This document shows positions 9,373-21,566 of a stretch of DNA of 64,000 bases, in pieces. The translations under genes and the position numbers were made by a program. The notes below the pieces were generated by a model. The model was given only the letters and a program-made list of their open reading frames with translations. It was not told where the DNA came from and did no database searches. This DNA comes from Smallanthus sonchifolius (lineage: Eukaryota; Streptophyta; Magnoliopsida; Asterales; Asteraceae), in assembly GCA_023525975.1 (NCBI GenBank), contig CM042035.1:25594001-25658000 (forward strand), given 5' to 3'. Position 1 is the stretch's first letter. Each line of letters begins with the position of its first letter.

Positions 9373-9492
9373 GGTTGCGATCATACCAGCACTAAAGCAC
9401 CGGATCCCATCAGAACTCCGCAGTTAAGCGTGCTTGGGCGAGAGTAGTACTAGGATGGGTGACCCCCTGGGAAGTCCTCTTGTTGCAACCCC
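9373..9492 (+). rRNA. 5S rRNA: 5S rRNA gene copy 19 (A type)
   Basis: Class sequence; A2 spacer with TAATGAG. The left limit of the 11-unit duplication lies in this spacer. Confidence 0.97.
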
Positions 9493-9878
9493 TTTTTTAA
9501 TTTATTTTTTTTACTCTAAACAACGTCATCCGTTGATTATTATGCAAGCGGACGTGGGTGTAATGAGTTTTTGTCAAAAAACGGTCAACGTACGTAAAGA
9601 CTCGGGCGCGCGGGTCCGTGTCGTGGAACGCCCGATCGCGGGAGACACACGTTTAGACGTCGAGTGGAACACGTGTGTCTTCTTATACTAGTCAATTATT
9701 CTTACGCCTCGGGTGAGCGTGGGAATATGTTTTGTACAAGGAAGTATAAGAACTAAACGCTCGCCGGCGGGTGACGCACGTGTTGACGTAAGGTGGAACG
9801 CGCGCGCAAGAGGAGAATGCAAGTAAAAATGAGTCATGTGTGGAAGGGGATAAAGTAATAGAATGAAAGAGTTATTTC

Positions 9879-9998
9879 GGTTGCGATCATACCAGCACTA
9901 AAGCACCGGATCCCATCAGAACTTCGCAGTTAAGCGTGCTTGAGCGAGAGTAGTACTAAGATGGGTGACCCACTGGGAAGTCCTCGTGTTGCAACCCC
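9879..9998 (+). rRNA. 5S rRNA: 5S rRNA gene copy 20 (B type)
   Basis: G81A and C94A, both in box C. C94A is shared with copy 31; G81A is not, so it arose later or was lost there. Interrupted T tract. Confidence 0.94.
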
Positions 9999-10378
9999 TT
10001 TTTTAATTTATTTATTTTTACTCTAAACAACGTCATCCGTTGATTATTATGCAAGTGGGCGTAACGAGTTTTTGTCAAAAAACGGTCAACGTACGTAAAG
10101 ACTCGGGCGCGCGGGTCCGTGTCGGGATCACCCAATCGCGGGAGACACACGTTTAGACGTCGAGTGGAACACGTGTGTCATCTTATACTAGTCAATTATT
10201 CTTACGCCTCGGGTGAGCGTGGGAATATGTTTTGTACAAGGAAGTATAAGAACTAAACGCTCGCCGGCGGGTGACGCACGTGTTGACGTAAGGCGGAACG
10301 CGCGCGCAAGAGGAGAATGCAAGTAAAAATGAGTCATGTGTGGAAGGGGATAAAGTAATAGAATGAAAGAATTATTTC

Positions 10379-10498
10379 GGTTGCGATCATACCAGCACTA
10401 AAGCACCGGATTCCATCAGAACTCCGCAGTTAAGCGTGCTTGGGCGAGAGTAGTACTAGGATGGGTGACCCCCTGGGAAGTCCTCTTGTTGCAACCCC
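10379..10498 (+). rRNA. 5S rRNA: 5S rRNA gene copy 21 (A type, C34T)
   Basis: C34T. A1 spacer with AACGTAAGTAAAG, shared only with copy 32. Confidence 0.97.
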
Positions 10499-10884
10499 TT
10501 TTTTAATTTATTTTTTTTACTCTAAACAACGTCATCCGTTGATTATTATGCAAGCGGACGTGGGTGTAACGAGTTTTTGTCAAAAAACGGTCAACGTAAG
10601 TAAAGACTCGGGCGCGCGGGTTCGTGTCGGGGAACGCCCGATCGCGGGAGACACACGTTTAGACGTCGAGTGGAACACGTGTGTCTTCTTATACTAGTCA
10701 ATTATTCTTACGCCTCGGGTGAGCGTGCGAATATGTTTTGTACAAGGAAGTATAAGAACTAAACGCTCGCCGGCGGGTGACGCACGTGTTGACGTAAGGT
10801 GAAACGCGCGCGCAAGAGGAGAATACAAGTAAAAATGAGTCATGTGTGGAAGGGGATAAAGTAATAGAATGAAAGAGTTATTTC

Positions 10885-11004
10885 GGTTGCGATCATACCA
10901 GCACTAAAGCACCGGATCCCATCAGAACTTCGCAGTTCAGCGTGCTTGAGCGAGAGTAGTACTAGGATGGGTGACCCCCTGGGAAGTCCTCGTGTTGCAA
11001 CCCC
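10885..11004 (+). rRNA. 5S rRNA: 5S rRNA gene copy 22 (B type)
   Basis: A54C in box A (GTTCAGCG), shared only with copy 33. Interrupted T tract. Confidence 0.95.
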
Positions 11005-11384
11005 TTTTTTAATTTATTTATTTTTACTCTAAACAAAGTCATCCGTTGATTATTATGCAAGTGGGCGTAACGAGTTTTTGTCAAAAAACGGTCAACGTAC
11101 GTAAAGACTCGGGCGCGCGGGTCCGTGTCGGGAACACCCAATCGCGGGAGACACACGTTTAGACGTCGAGTGGAACACGTGTGTCATCTTATACTAGTCA
11201 ATTATTCTTACGCCTCGGGTGAGCGTGGGAATATGTTTTGTACAAGGAAGTATAAGAACTAAACGCTCGCCGGCGGGTGACGCACGTGTTGACGTAAGGC
11301 GGAACGCGCGCGCAAGAGGAGAATGCAAGTAAAAATGAGTCATGTGTGGAAGGGGATAAAGTAATAGAATGAAAGAATTATTTC

Positions 11385-11504
11385 GGTTGCGATCATACCA
11401 GCACTAAAGCACCGGATTCCATCAGAACTCCGCAGTTAAGCGTGCTTGGGCGAGAGTAGTACTAGGATGGGTGACCCCCTGGGAAGTCCTCTTGTTGCAA
11501 CCCC
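11385..11504 (+). rRNA. 5S rRNA: 5S rRNA gene copy 23 (A type, C34T)
   Basis: C34T only; A1 spacer. Confidence 0.97.
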
Positions 11505-11890
11505 TTTTTTAATTTATTTTTTTTACTCTAAACAACGTCATCCGTTGATTATTATGCAAGCGGACGTGGGTGTAACGAGTTTTTGTCAAAAAACGGTCAA
11601 CGTACGTAAAGACTCGGGCGCGCGGGTCCGTGTCGGGGAACGCCCGATCGCGGGAGACACACGTTTAGACGTCGAGTGGAACACGTGTGTCTTCTTATAC
11701 TAGTCAATTATTCTTACGCCTCGGGTGAGCGTGGGAATATGTTTTGTACAAGGAAGTATAAGAACTAAACGCTCGCCGGCGGGTGACGCACGTGTTGACG
11801 TAAGGTGGAACGCGCGCGCAAGAGGAGAATGCAAGTAAAAATGAGTCATGTGTGGAAGGGGATAAAGTAATAGAATGAAAGAGTTATTTC

Positions 11891-12010
11891 GGTTGCGATC
11901 ATACCAGCACTAAAGCACCGGATCCCATCAGAACTTCGCAGTTAAGCGTGCTTGAGCGAGAGTAGTACTAGGATGGGTGACCCCCTGGGAAGTCCTCGTG
12001 TTGCAACCCC
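11891..12010 (+). rRNA. 5S rRNA: 5S rRNA gene copy 24 (B type)
   Basis: Class sequence; T8 spacer with GACGTCTTATGG. Confidence 0.97.
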
Positions 12011-12389
12011 TTTTTTAATTTATTTTTTTTACTCTAAACAACGTCATCCGTTGATTATTATGCAAGTGGGCGTAACGAGTTTTTGTCAAAAAACGGTCAA
12101 CGTACGTAAAGACTCGGGCGCGCGGGTCCGTGTCGGGAACACCCGATCGCGGGAGACACACGTTTAGACGTCTTATGGAACACGTGTGTCATCTTATACT
12201 AGTCAATTATTCTTACGCCTCGGGTGAGCGTGGGAATATGTTTTGTACAAGGAAGTATAAGAACTAAACGCTCGCCGGCGGGTGACGCACGTGTTGACGT
12301 AAGGCGGAACGCGCGCGCAAGAGGAGAATGCAAGTAAAAATGAGTCATGTGTGGAAGGGGATAAAGTAATAGAATGAAAGAATTATTTC

Positions 12390-12509
12390 GGTTGCGATCA
12401 TACCAGCACTAAAGCACCGGATCCCATCAGAACTCCGCAGTTAAGCGTGCTTGGGCGAGAGTAGTACTAGGATGGGTGACCCCCTGGGAAGTCCTCTTGT
12501 TGCAACCCC
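12390..12509 (+). rRNA. 5S rRNA: 5S rRNA gene copy 25 (A type)
   Basis: Class sequence; A2 spacer with TAATGAG. Confidence 0.97.
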
Positions 12510-12895
12510 TTTTTTAATTTATTTTTTTTACTCTAAACAACGTCATCCGTTGATTATTATGCAAGCGGACGTGGGTGTAATGAGTTTTTGTCAAAAAACG
12601 GTCAACGTACGTAAAGACTCGGGCGCGCGGGTCCGTGTCGTGGAACGCCCGATCGCGGGAGACACACGTTTAGACGTCGAGTGGAACACGTGTGTCTTCT
12701 TATACTAGTCAATTATTCTTACGCCTCGGGTGAGCGTGGGAATATGTTTTGTACAAGGAAGTATAAGAACTAAACGCTCGCCGGCGGGTGACGCACGTGT
12801 TGACGTAAGGTGGAACGCGCGCGCAAGAGGAGAATGCAAGTAAAAATGAGTCATGTGTGGAAGGGGATAAAGTAATAGAATGAAAGAGTTATTTC

Positions 12896-13015
12896 GGTTG
12901 CGATCATACCAGCACTAAAGCACCGGATCCCATCAGAACTTCGCAGTTAAGCGTGCTTGAGCGAGAGTAGTACTAGGATGGGTGACCCCCTGGGAAGTCC
13001 TCGTGTTGCAACCCC
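12896..13015 (+). rRNA. 5S rRNA: 5S rRNA gene copy 26 (B type)
   Basis: Class sequence; interrupted T tract, GGGATCACCC spacer as after copy 13. Confidence 0.97.
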
Positions 13016-13395
13016 TTTTTTAATTTATTTATTTTTACTCTAAACAACGTCATCCGTTGATTATTATGCAAGTGGGCGTAACGAGTTTTTGTCAAAAAAC
13101 GGTCAACGTACGTAAAGACTCGGGCGCGCGGGTCCGTGTCGGGATCACCCAATCGCGGGAGACACACGTTTAGACGTCGAGTGGAACACGTGTGTCATCT
13201 TATACTAGTCAATTATTCTTACGCCTCGGGTGAGCGTGGGAATATGTTTTGTACAAGGAAGTATAAGAACTAAACGCTCGCCGGCGGGTGACGCACGTGT
13301 TGACGTAAGGCGGAACGCGCGCGCAAGAGGAGAATGCAAGTAAAAATGAGTCATGTGTGGAAGGGGATAAAGTAATAGAATGAAAGAATTATTTC

Positions 13396-13515
13396 GGTTG
13401 CGATCATACCAGCACTAAAGCACCGGATTCCATCAGAACTCCGCAGTTAAGCGTGCTTGGGCGAGAGTAGTACTAGGATGGGTGACCCCCTGGGAAGTCC
13501 TCTTGTTGCAACCCC
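13396..13515 (+). rRNA. 5S rRNA: 5S rRNA gene copy 27 (A type, C34T)
   Basis: C34T; A1 spacer with GGGTTCGTG and GCGTGCGAAT. Confidence 0.97.
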
Positions 13516-13901
13516 TTTTTTAATTTATTTTTTTTACTCTAAACAACGTCATCCGTTGATTATTATGCAAGCGGACGTGGGTGTAACGAGTTTTTGTCAA
13601 AAAACGGTCAACGTACGTAAAGACTCGGGCGCGCGGGTTCGTGTCGGGGAACGCCCGATCGCGGGAGACACACGTTTAGACGTCGAGTGGAACACGTGTG
13701 TCTTCTTATACTAGTCAATTATTCTTACGCCTCGGGTGAGCGTGCGAATATGTTTTGTACAAGGAAGTATAAGAACTAAACGCTCGCCGGCGGGTGACGC
13801 ACGTGTTGACGTAAGGTGAAACGCGCGCGCAAGAGGAGAATGCAAGTAAAAATGAGTCATGTGTGGAAGGGGATAAAGTAATAGAATGAAAGAGTTATTT
13901 C

Positions 13902-14021
13902 GGTTGTGATCATACCAGCACTAAAGCACCGGATCCCATCAGAACTTCGCAGTTAAGCGTGCTTGAGCGAGAGTAGTACTAGGATGGGTGACCCCCTGGG
14001 AAGTCCTCGTGTTGCAACCCC
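13902..14021 (+). rRNA. 5S rRNA: 5S rRNA gene copy 28 (B type)
   Basis: C6T in the terminal stem (G-U pair with G113 still possible); shared only with copy 39. A CG-to-TG change. Confidence 0.96.
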
Positions 14022-14401
14022 TTTTTTAATTTATTTATTTTTACTCTAAACAACGTCATCCGTTGATTATTATGCAAGTGGGCGTAACGAGTTTTTGTCA
14101 AAAAACGGTCAACGTACGTAAAGACTCGGGCGCGCGGGTCCGTGTCGGGAACACCCAATCGCGGGAGACACACGTTTAGACGTCGAGTGGAACACGTGTG
14201 TCATCTTATACTAGTCAATTATTCTTACGCCTCGGGTGAGCGTGGGAATATGTTTTGTACAAGGAAGTATAAGAACTAAACGCTCGCCGGCGGGTGACGC
14301 ACGTGTTGACGTAAGGCGGAACGCGCGCGCAAGAGGAGAATGCAAGTAAAAATGAGTCATGTGTGGAAGGGATTAAAGTAATAGAATGAAAGAATTATTT
14401 C

Positions 14402-14521
14402 GGTTGCGATCATACCAGCACTAAAGCACCGGATTCCATCAGAACTCCGCAGTTAAGCGTGCTTGGGCGAGAGTAGTACTAGGATGGGTGACCCCCTGGG
14501 AAGTCCTCTTGTTGCAACCCC
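14402..14521 (+). rRNA. 5S rRNA: 5S rRNA gene copy 29 (A type, C34T)
   Basis: C34T; A3 spacer with TTGTCCAAAGAAG, shared with copies 40 and 45. Confidence 0.97.
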
Positions 14522-14907
14522 TTTTTTAATTTATTTTTTTTACTCTAAACAACGTCATCCGTTGATTATTTTGCAAGCGGACGTGGGTGTAACGAGTTTT
14601 TGTCAAAAAACGGTCAACGTACGTAAAGACTCGGGCGCGCGGGTCCGTGTCGGGGAACGCCCGATCGCGGGAGACACACGTTTAGACGTCGAGTGGAACA
14701 CGTGTGTCTTCTTATACTAGTCAATTATTCTTACGCCTCGGGTGAGCGTGGGAATATGTTTTGTCCAAAGAAGTATAAGAACTAAACGCTCGCCGGCAGG
14801 TGACGCACGTGTTGACGTAAGGCGGAACGCGCGCGCAAGAGGAGAATGCAAGTAAAAATGAGTCATGTGTGGAAGGGGATAAAGTAATAGAATGAAAGAA
14901 TTATTTC

Positions 14908-15026
14908 GGTTGCGATCATACCAGCACTAAAGCACCGGATCCCATCAGAACTCCGCAGTTAAGCGTGCTTGGGCGAGAGTAGTACTAGGATGGGTGACCC
15001 TTGGGAAGTCCTCTTGTTGCAACCCC
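14908..15026 (+). rRNA. 5S rRNA: 5S rRNA gene copy 30 (A type, 1-nt deletion)
   Basis: 119 nt: the C run of box C reads GACCCTTGGG instead of GACCCCCTGGG. Everything else is class A. Its duplicate, copy 41, is full length, so the loss is younger than the duplication. A1 spacer. Confidence 0.9.
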
Positions 15027-15412
15027 TTTTTTAATTTATTTTTTTTACTCTAAACAACGTCATCCGTTGATTATTATGCAAGCGGACGTGGGTGTAACGA
15101 GTTTTTGTCAAAAAACGGTCAACGTACGTAAAGACTCGGGCGCGCGGGTCCGTGTCGGGGAACGCCCGATCGCGGGAGACACACGTTTAGACGTCGAGTG
15201 GAACACGTGTGTCTTCTTATACTAGTCAATTATTCTTACGCCTCGGGTGAGCGTGGGAATATGTTTTGTACAAGGAAGTATAAGAACTAAACGCTCGCCG
15301 GCGGGTGACGCACGTGTTGACGTAAGGTGGAACGCGCGCGCAAGAGGAGAATGCAAGTAAAAATGAGTCATGTGTGGAAGGGGATAAAGTAATAGAATGA
15401 AAGAGTTATTTC

Positions 15413-15532
15413 GGTTGCGATCATACCAGCACTAAAGCACCGGATCCCATCAGAACTTCGCAGTTAAGCGTGCTTGAGCGAGAGTAGTACTAGGATGGGT
15501 GACCCACTGGGAAGTCCTCGTGTTGCAACCCC
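15413..15532 (+). rRNA. 5S rRNA: 5S rRNA gene copy 31 (B type)
   Basis: C94A as in copy 20 but without G81A. Interrupted T tract. Confidence 0.95.
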
Positions 15533-15912
15533 TTTTTTAATTTATTTATTTTTACTCTAAACAACGTCATCCGTTGATTATTATGCAAGTGGGCGTAACG
15601 AGTTTTTGTCAAAAAACGGTCAACGTACGTAAAGACTCGGGCGCGCGGGTCCGTGTCGGGATCACCCAATCGCGGGAGACACACGTTTAGACGTCGAGTG
15701 GAACACGTGTGTCATCTTATACTAGTCAATTATTCTTACGCCTCGGGTGAGCGTGGGAATATGTTTTGTACAAGGAAGTATAAGAACTAAACGCTCGCCG
15801 GCGGGTGACGCACGTGTTGACGTAAGGCGGAACGCGCGCGCAAGAGGAGAATGCAAGTAAAAATGAGTCATGTGTGGAAGGGGATAAAGTAATAGAATGA
15901 AAGAATTATTTC

Positions 15913-16032
15913 GGTTGCGATCATACCAGCACTAAAGCACCGGATTCCATCAGAACTCCGCAGTTAAGCGTGCTTGGGCGAGAGTAGTACTAGGATGGGT
16001 GACCCCCTGGGAAGTCCTCTTGTTGCAACCCC
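15913..16032 (+). rRNA. 5S rRNA: 5S rRNA gene copy 32 (A type, C34T)
   Basis: C34T; spacer AACGTAAGTAAAG as after copy 21. Confidence 0.97.
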
Positions 16033-16418
16033 TTTTTTAATTTATTTTTTTTACTCTAAACAACGTCATCCGTTGATTATTATGCAAGCGGACGTGGGTG
16101 TAACGAGTTTTTGTCAAAAAACGGTCAACGTAAGTAAAGACTCGGGCGCGCGGGTTCGTGTCGGGGAACGCCCGATCGCGGGAGACACACGTTTAGACGT
16201 CGAGTGGAACACGTGTGTCTTCTTATACTAGTCAATTATTCTTACGCCTCGGGTGAGCGTGCGAATATGTTTTGTACAAGGAAGTATAAGAACTAAACGC
16301 TCGCCGGCGGGTGACGCACGTGTTGACGTAAGGTGAAACGCGCGCGCAAGAGGAGAATGCAAGTAAAAATGAGTCATGTGTGGAAGGGGATAAAGTAATA
16401 GAATGAAAGAGTTATTTC

Positions 16419-16538
16419 GGTTGCGATCATACCAGCACTAAAGCACCGGATCCCATCAGAACTTCGCAGTTCAGCGTGCTTGAGCGAGAGTAGTACTAGG
16501 ATGGGTGACCCCCTGGGAAGTCCTCGTGTTGCAACCCC
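16419..16538 (+). rRNA. 5S rRNA: 5S rRNA gene copy 33 (B type)
   Basis: A54C, duplicate of copy 22; interrupted T tract. Confidence 0.95.
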
Positions 16539-16918
16539 TTTTTTAATTTATTTATTTTTACTCTAAACAACGTCATCCGTTGATTATTATGCAAGTGGGC
16601 GTAACGAGTTTTTGTCAAAAAACGGTCAACGTACGTAAAGACTCGGGCGCGCGGGTCCGTGTCGGGAACACCCAATCGCGGGAGACACACGTTTAGACGT
16701 CGAGTGGAACACGTGTGTCATCTTATACTAGTCAATTATTCTTACGCCTCGGGTGAGCGTGGGAATATGTTTTGTACAAGGAAGTATAAGAACTAAACGC
16801 TCGCCGGCGGGTGACGCACGTGTTGACGTAAGGCGGAACGCGCGCGCAAGAGGAGAATGCAAGTAAAAATGAGTCATGTGTGGAAGGGGATAAAGTAATA
16901 GAATGAAAGAATTATTTC

Positions 16919-17038
16919 GGTTGCGATCATACCAGCACTAAAGCACCGGATTCCATCAGAACTCCGCAGTTAAGCGTGCTTGGGCGAGAGTAGTACTAGG
17001 ATGGGTGACCCCCTGGGAAGTCCTCTTGTTGCAACCCC
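16919..17038 (+). rRNA. 5S rRNA: 5S rRNA gene copy 34 (A type, C34T)
   Basis: C34T only; A1 spacer; duplicate of copy 23. Confidence 0.97.
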
Positions 17039-17424
17039 TTTTTTAATTTATTTTTTTTACTCTAAACAACGTCATCCGTTGATTATTATGCAAGCGGACG
17101 TGGGTGTAACGAGTTTTTGTCAAAAAACGGTCAACGTACGTAAAGACTCGGGCGCGCGGGTCCGTGTCGGGGAACGCCCGATCGCGGGAGACACACGTTT
17201 AGACGTCGAGTGGAACACGTGTGTCTTCTTATACTAGTCAATTATTCTTACGCCTCGGGTGAGCGTGGGAATATGTTTTGTACAAGGAAGTATAAGAACT
17301 AAACGCTCGCCGGCGGGTGACGCACGTGTTGACGTAAGGTGGAACGCGCGCGCAAGAGGAGAATGCAAGTAAAAATGAGTCATGTGTGGAAGGGGATAAA
17401 GTAATAGAATGAAAGAGTTATTTC

Positions 17425-17544
17425 GGTTGCGATCATACCAGCACTAAAGCACCGGATCCCATCAGAACTTCGCAGTTAAGCGTGCTTGAGCGAGAGTAGT
17501 ACTAGGATGGGTGACCCCCTGGGAAGTCCTCGTGTTGCAACCCC
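17425..17544 (+). rRNA. 5S rRNA: 5S rRNA gene copy 35 (B type)
   Basis: Class sequence; T8 spacer with GACGTCTTATGG; duplicate of copy 24. Confidence 0.97.
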
Positions 17545-17923
17545 TTTTTTAATTTATTTTTTTTACTCTAAACAACGTCATCCGTTGATTATTATGCAAG
17601 TGGGCGTAACGAGTTTTTGTCAAAAAACGGTCAACGTACGTAAAGACTCGGGCGCGCGGGTCCGTGTCGGGAACACCCGATCGCGGGAGACACACGTTTA
17701 GACGTCTTATGGAACACGTGTGTCATCTTATACTAGTCAATTATTCTTACGCCTCGGGTGAGCGTGGGAATATGTTTTGTACAAGGAAGTATAAGAACTA
17801 AACGCTCGCCGGCGGGTGACGCACGTGTTGACGTAAGGCGGAACGCGCGCGCAAGAGGAGAATGCAAGTAAAAATGAGTCATGTGTGGAAGGGGATAAAG
17901 TAATAGAATGAAAGAATTATTTC

Positions 17924-18043
17924 GGTTGCGATCATACCAGCACTAAAGCACCGGATCCCATCAGAACTCCGCAGTTAAGCGTGCTTGGGCGAGAGTAGTA
18001 CTAGGATGGGTGACCCCCTGGGAAGTCCTCTTGTTGCAACCCC
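17924..18043 (+). rRNA. 5S rRNA: 5S rRNA gene copy 36 (A type)
   Basis: Class sequence; A2 spacer with TAATGAG; duplicate of copy 25. Confidence 0.97.
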
Positions 18044-18429
18044 TTTTTTAATTTATTTTTTTTACTCTAAACAACGTCATCCGTTGATTATTATGCAAGC
18101 GGACGTGGGTGTAATGAGTTTTTGTCAAAAAACGGTCAACGTACGTAAAGACTCGGGCGCGCGGGTCCGTGTCGTGGAACGCCCGATCGCGGGAGACACA
18201 CGTTTAGACGTCGAGTGGAACACGTGTGTCTTCTTATACTAGTCAATTATTCTTACGCCTCGGGTGAGCGTGGGAATATGTTTTGTACAAGGAAGTATAA
18301 GAACTAAACGCTCGCCGGCGGGTGACGCACGTGTTGACGTAAGGTGGAACGCGCGCGCAAGAGGAGAATGCAAGTAAAAATGAGTCATGTGTGGAAGGGG
18401 ATAAAGTAATAGAATGAAAGAGTTATTTC

Positions 18430-18549
18430 GGTTGCGATCATACCAGCACTAAAGCACCGGATCCCATCAGAACTTCGCAGTTAAGCGTGCTTGAGCGAGA
18501 GTAGTACTAGGATGGGTGACCCCCTGGGAAGTCCTCGTGTTGCAACCCC
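18430..18549 (+). rRNA. 5S rRNA: 5S rRNA gene copy 37 (B type)
   Basis: Class sequence; GGGATCACCC spacer, interrupted T tract; duplicate of copy 26. Confidence 0.97.
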
Positions 18550-18929
18550 TTTTTTAATTTATTTATTTTTACTCTAAACAACGTCATCCGTTGATTATTA
18601 TGCAAGTGGGCGTAACGAGTTTTTGTCAAAAAACGGTCAACGTACGTAAAGACTCGGGCGCGCGGGTCCGTGTCGGGATCACCCAATCGCGGGAGACACA
18701 CGTTTAGACGTCGAGTGGAACACGTGTGTCATCTTATACTAGTCAATTATTCTTACGCCTCGGGTGAGCGTGGGAATATGTTTTGTACAAGGAAGTATAA
18801 GAACTAAACGCTCGCCGGCGGGTGACGCACGTGTTGACGTAAGGCGGAACGCGCGCGCAAGAGGAGAATGCAAGTAAAAATGAGTCATGTGTGGAAGGGG
18901 ATAAAGTAATAGAATGAAAGAATTATTTC

Positions 18930-19049
18930 GGTTGCGATCATACCAGCACTAAAGCACCGGATTCCATCAGAACTCCGCAGTTAAGCGTGCTTGGGCGAGA
19001 GTAGTACTAGGATGGGTGACCCCCTGGGAAGTCCTCTTGTTGCAACCCC
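18930..19049 (+). rRNA. 5S rRNA: 5S rRNA gene copy 38 (A type, C34T)
   Basis: C34T; A1 spacer with GCGTGCGAAT; duplicate of copy 27. Confidence 0.97.
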
Positions 19050-19435
19050 TTTTTTAATTTATTTTTTTTACTCTAAACAACGTCATCCGTTGATTATTAT
19101 GCAAGCGGACGTGGGTGTAACGAGTTTTTGTCAAAAAACGGTCAACGTACGTAAAGACTCGGGCGCGCGGGTTCGTGTCGGGGAACGCCCGATCGCGGGA
19201 GACACACGTTTAGACGTCGAGTGGAACACGTGTGTCTTCTTATACTAGTCAATTATTCTTACGCCTCGGGTGAGCGTGCGAATATGTTTTGTACAAGGAA
19301 GTATAAGAACTAAACGCTCGCCGGCGGGTGACGCACGTGTTGACGTAAGGTGAAACGCGCGCGCAAGAGGAGAATGCAAGTAAAAATGAGTCATGTGTGG
19401 AAGGGGATAAAGTAATAGAATGAAAGAGTTATTTC

Positions 19436-19555
19436 GGTTGTGATCATACCAGCACTAAAGCACCGGATCCCATCAGAACTTCGCAGTTAAGCGTGCTTGA
19501 GCGAGAGTAGTACTAGGATGGGTGACCCCCTGGGAAGTCCTCGTGTTGCAACCCC
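19436..19555 (+). rRNA. 5S rRNA: 5S rRNA gene copy 39 (B type)
   Basis: C6T, duplicate of copy 28; interrupted T tract. Confidence 0.96.
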
Positions 19556-19935
19556 TTTTTTAATTTATTTATTTTTACTCTAAACAACGTCATCCGTTGA
19601 TTATTATGCAAGTGGGCGTAACGAGTTTTTGTCAAAAAACGGTCAACGTACGTAAAGACTCGGGCGCGCGGGTCCGTGTCGGGAACACCCAATCGCGGGA
19701 GACACACGTTTAGACGTCGAGTGGAACACGTGTGTCATCTTATACTAGTCAATTATTCTTACGCCTCGGGTGAGCGTGGGAATATGTTTTGTACAAGGAA
19801 GTATAAGAACTAAACGCTCGCCGGCGGGTGACGCACGTGTTGACGTAAGGCGGAACGCGCGCGCAAGAGGAGAATGCAAGTAAAAATGAGTCATGTGTGG
19901 AAGGGGATAAAGTAATAGAATGAAAGAATTATTTC

Positions 19936-20055
19936 GGTTGCGATCATACCAGCACTAAAGCACCGGATTCCATCAGAACTCCGCAGTTAAGCGTGCTTGG
20001 GCGAGAGTAGTACTAGGATGGGTGACCCCCTGGGAAGTCCTCTTGTTGCAACCCC
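19936..20055 (+). rRNA. 5S rRNA: 5S rRNA gene copy 40 (A type, C34T)
   Basis: C34T; A3 spacer with TTGTCCAAAG; duplicate of copy 29. Confidence 0.97.
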
Positions 20056-20441
20056 TTTTTTAATTTATTTTTTTTACTCTAAACAACGTCATCCGTTGAT
20101 TATTTTGCAAGCGGACGTGGGTGTAACGAGTTTTTGTCAAAAAACGGTCAACGTACGTAAAGACTCGGGCGCGCGGGTCCGTGTCGGGGAACGCCCGATC
20201 GCGGGAGACACACGTTTAGACGTCGAGTGGAACACGTGTGTCTTCTTATACTAGTCAATTATTCTTACGCCTCGGGTGAGCGTGGGAATATGTTTTGTCC
20301 AAAGAAGTATAAGAACTAAACGCTCGCCGGCAGGTGACGCACGTGTTGACGTAAGGCGGAACGCGCGCGCAAGAGGAGAATGCAAGTAAAAATGAGTCAT
20401 GTGTGGAAGGGGATAAAGTAATAGAATGAAAGAATTATTTC

Positions 20442-20561
20442 GGTTGCGATCATACCAGCACTAAAGCACCGGATCCCATCAGAACTCCGCAGTTAAGCGT
20501 GCTTGGGCGAGAGTAGTACTAGGATGGGTGACCCCCTGGGATGTCCTCTTGTTGCAACCCC
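20442..20561 (+). rRNA. 5S rRNA: 5S rRNA gene copy 41 (A type)
   Basis: Private A101T (GGGATGTCC) after box C. A1 spacer. Confidence 0.95.
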
Positions 20562-20947
20562 TTTTTTAATTTATTTTTTTTACTCTAAACAACGTCATCC
20601 GTTGATTATTATGCAAGCGGACGTGGGTGTAACGAGTTTTTGTCAAAAAACGGTCAACGTACGTAAAGACTCGGGCGCGCGGGTCCGTGTCGGGGAACGC
20701 CCGATCGCGGGAGACACACGTTTAGACGTCGAGTGGAACACGTGTGTCTTCTTATACTAGTCAATTATTCTTACGCCTCGGGTGAGCGTGGGAATATGTT
20801 TTGTACAAGGAAGTATAAGAACTAAACGCTCGCCGGCGGGTGACGCACGTGTTGACGTAAGGTGGAACGCGCGCGCAAGAGGAGAATGCAAGTAAAAATG
20901 AGTCATGTGTGGAAGGGGATAAAGTAATAGAATGAAAGAGTTATTTC

Positions 20948-21067
20948 GGTTGCGATCATACCAGCACTAAAGCACCGGATCCCATCAGAACTTCGCAGTT
21001 AAGCGTGCTTGAGCGAGAGTAGTACTAGGATGGGTGACCCCCTGGGAAGTCCTCGTGTTGCAACCCC
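20948..21067 (+). rRNA. 5S rRNA: 5S rRNA gene copy 42 (B type)
   Basis: Class sequence; T8 spacer with GACGTCTTATGG. Confidence 0.97.
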
Positions 21068-21446
21068 TTTTTTAATTTATTTTTTTTACTCTAAACAACG
21101 TCATCCGTTGATTATTATGCAAGTGGGCGTAACGAGTTTTTGTCAAAAAACGGTCAACGTACGTAAAGACTCGGGCGCGCGGGTCCGTGTCGGGAACACC
21201 CGATCGCGGGAGACACACGTTTAGACGTCTTATGGAACACGTGTGTCATCTTATACTAGTCAATTATTCTTACGCCTCGGGTGAGCGTGGGAATATGTTT
21301 TGTACAAGGAAGTATAAGAACTAAACGCTCGCCGGCGGGTGACGCACGTGTTGACGTAAGGCGGAACGCGCGCGCAAGAGGAGAATGCAAGTAAAAATGA
21401 GTCATGTGTGGAAGGGGATAAAGTAATAGAATGAAAGAATTATTTC

Positions 21447-21566
21447 GGTTGCGATCATACCAGCACTAAAGCACCGGATCCCATCAGAACTCCGCAGTTA
21501 AGCGTGCTTGGGCGAGAGTAGTACTAGGATGGGTGACCCCCTGGGAAGTCCTCTTGTTGCAACCCC
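21447..21566 (+). rRNA. 5S rRNA: 5S rRNA gene copy 43 (A type)
   Basis: Class sequence; A2 spacer with TAATGAG. Confidence 0.97.

Larger units (their letters stand above)
9625..15158 (+). repeat. 11-unit tandem duplication, first copy
   Basis: Period 5,534 bp against the following block. Paired private markers: C94A (copies 20 and 31), AACGTAAGT spacers (21 and 32), A54C (22 and 33), C6T (28 and 39), TTGTCCAAAG spacers (29 and 40). The left limit is the last mismatch, T at 9624 against G at 15158. Differences since duplication that I noticed: G81A in copy 20, GAATACAAG near 10822, AACAAAGTC near 11036, and GGGATTAAAG near 14370. Confidence 0.88.
15159..20693 (+). repeat. 11-unit tandem duplication, second copy
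   Basis: Repeats the previous block nearly base for base. The offset becomes 5,535 after copy 30 because copy 30 lost one base in box C. The homology ends before copy 42, which lacks the C94A change of copy 31. Confidence 0.88.
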
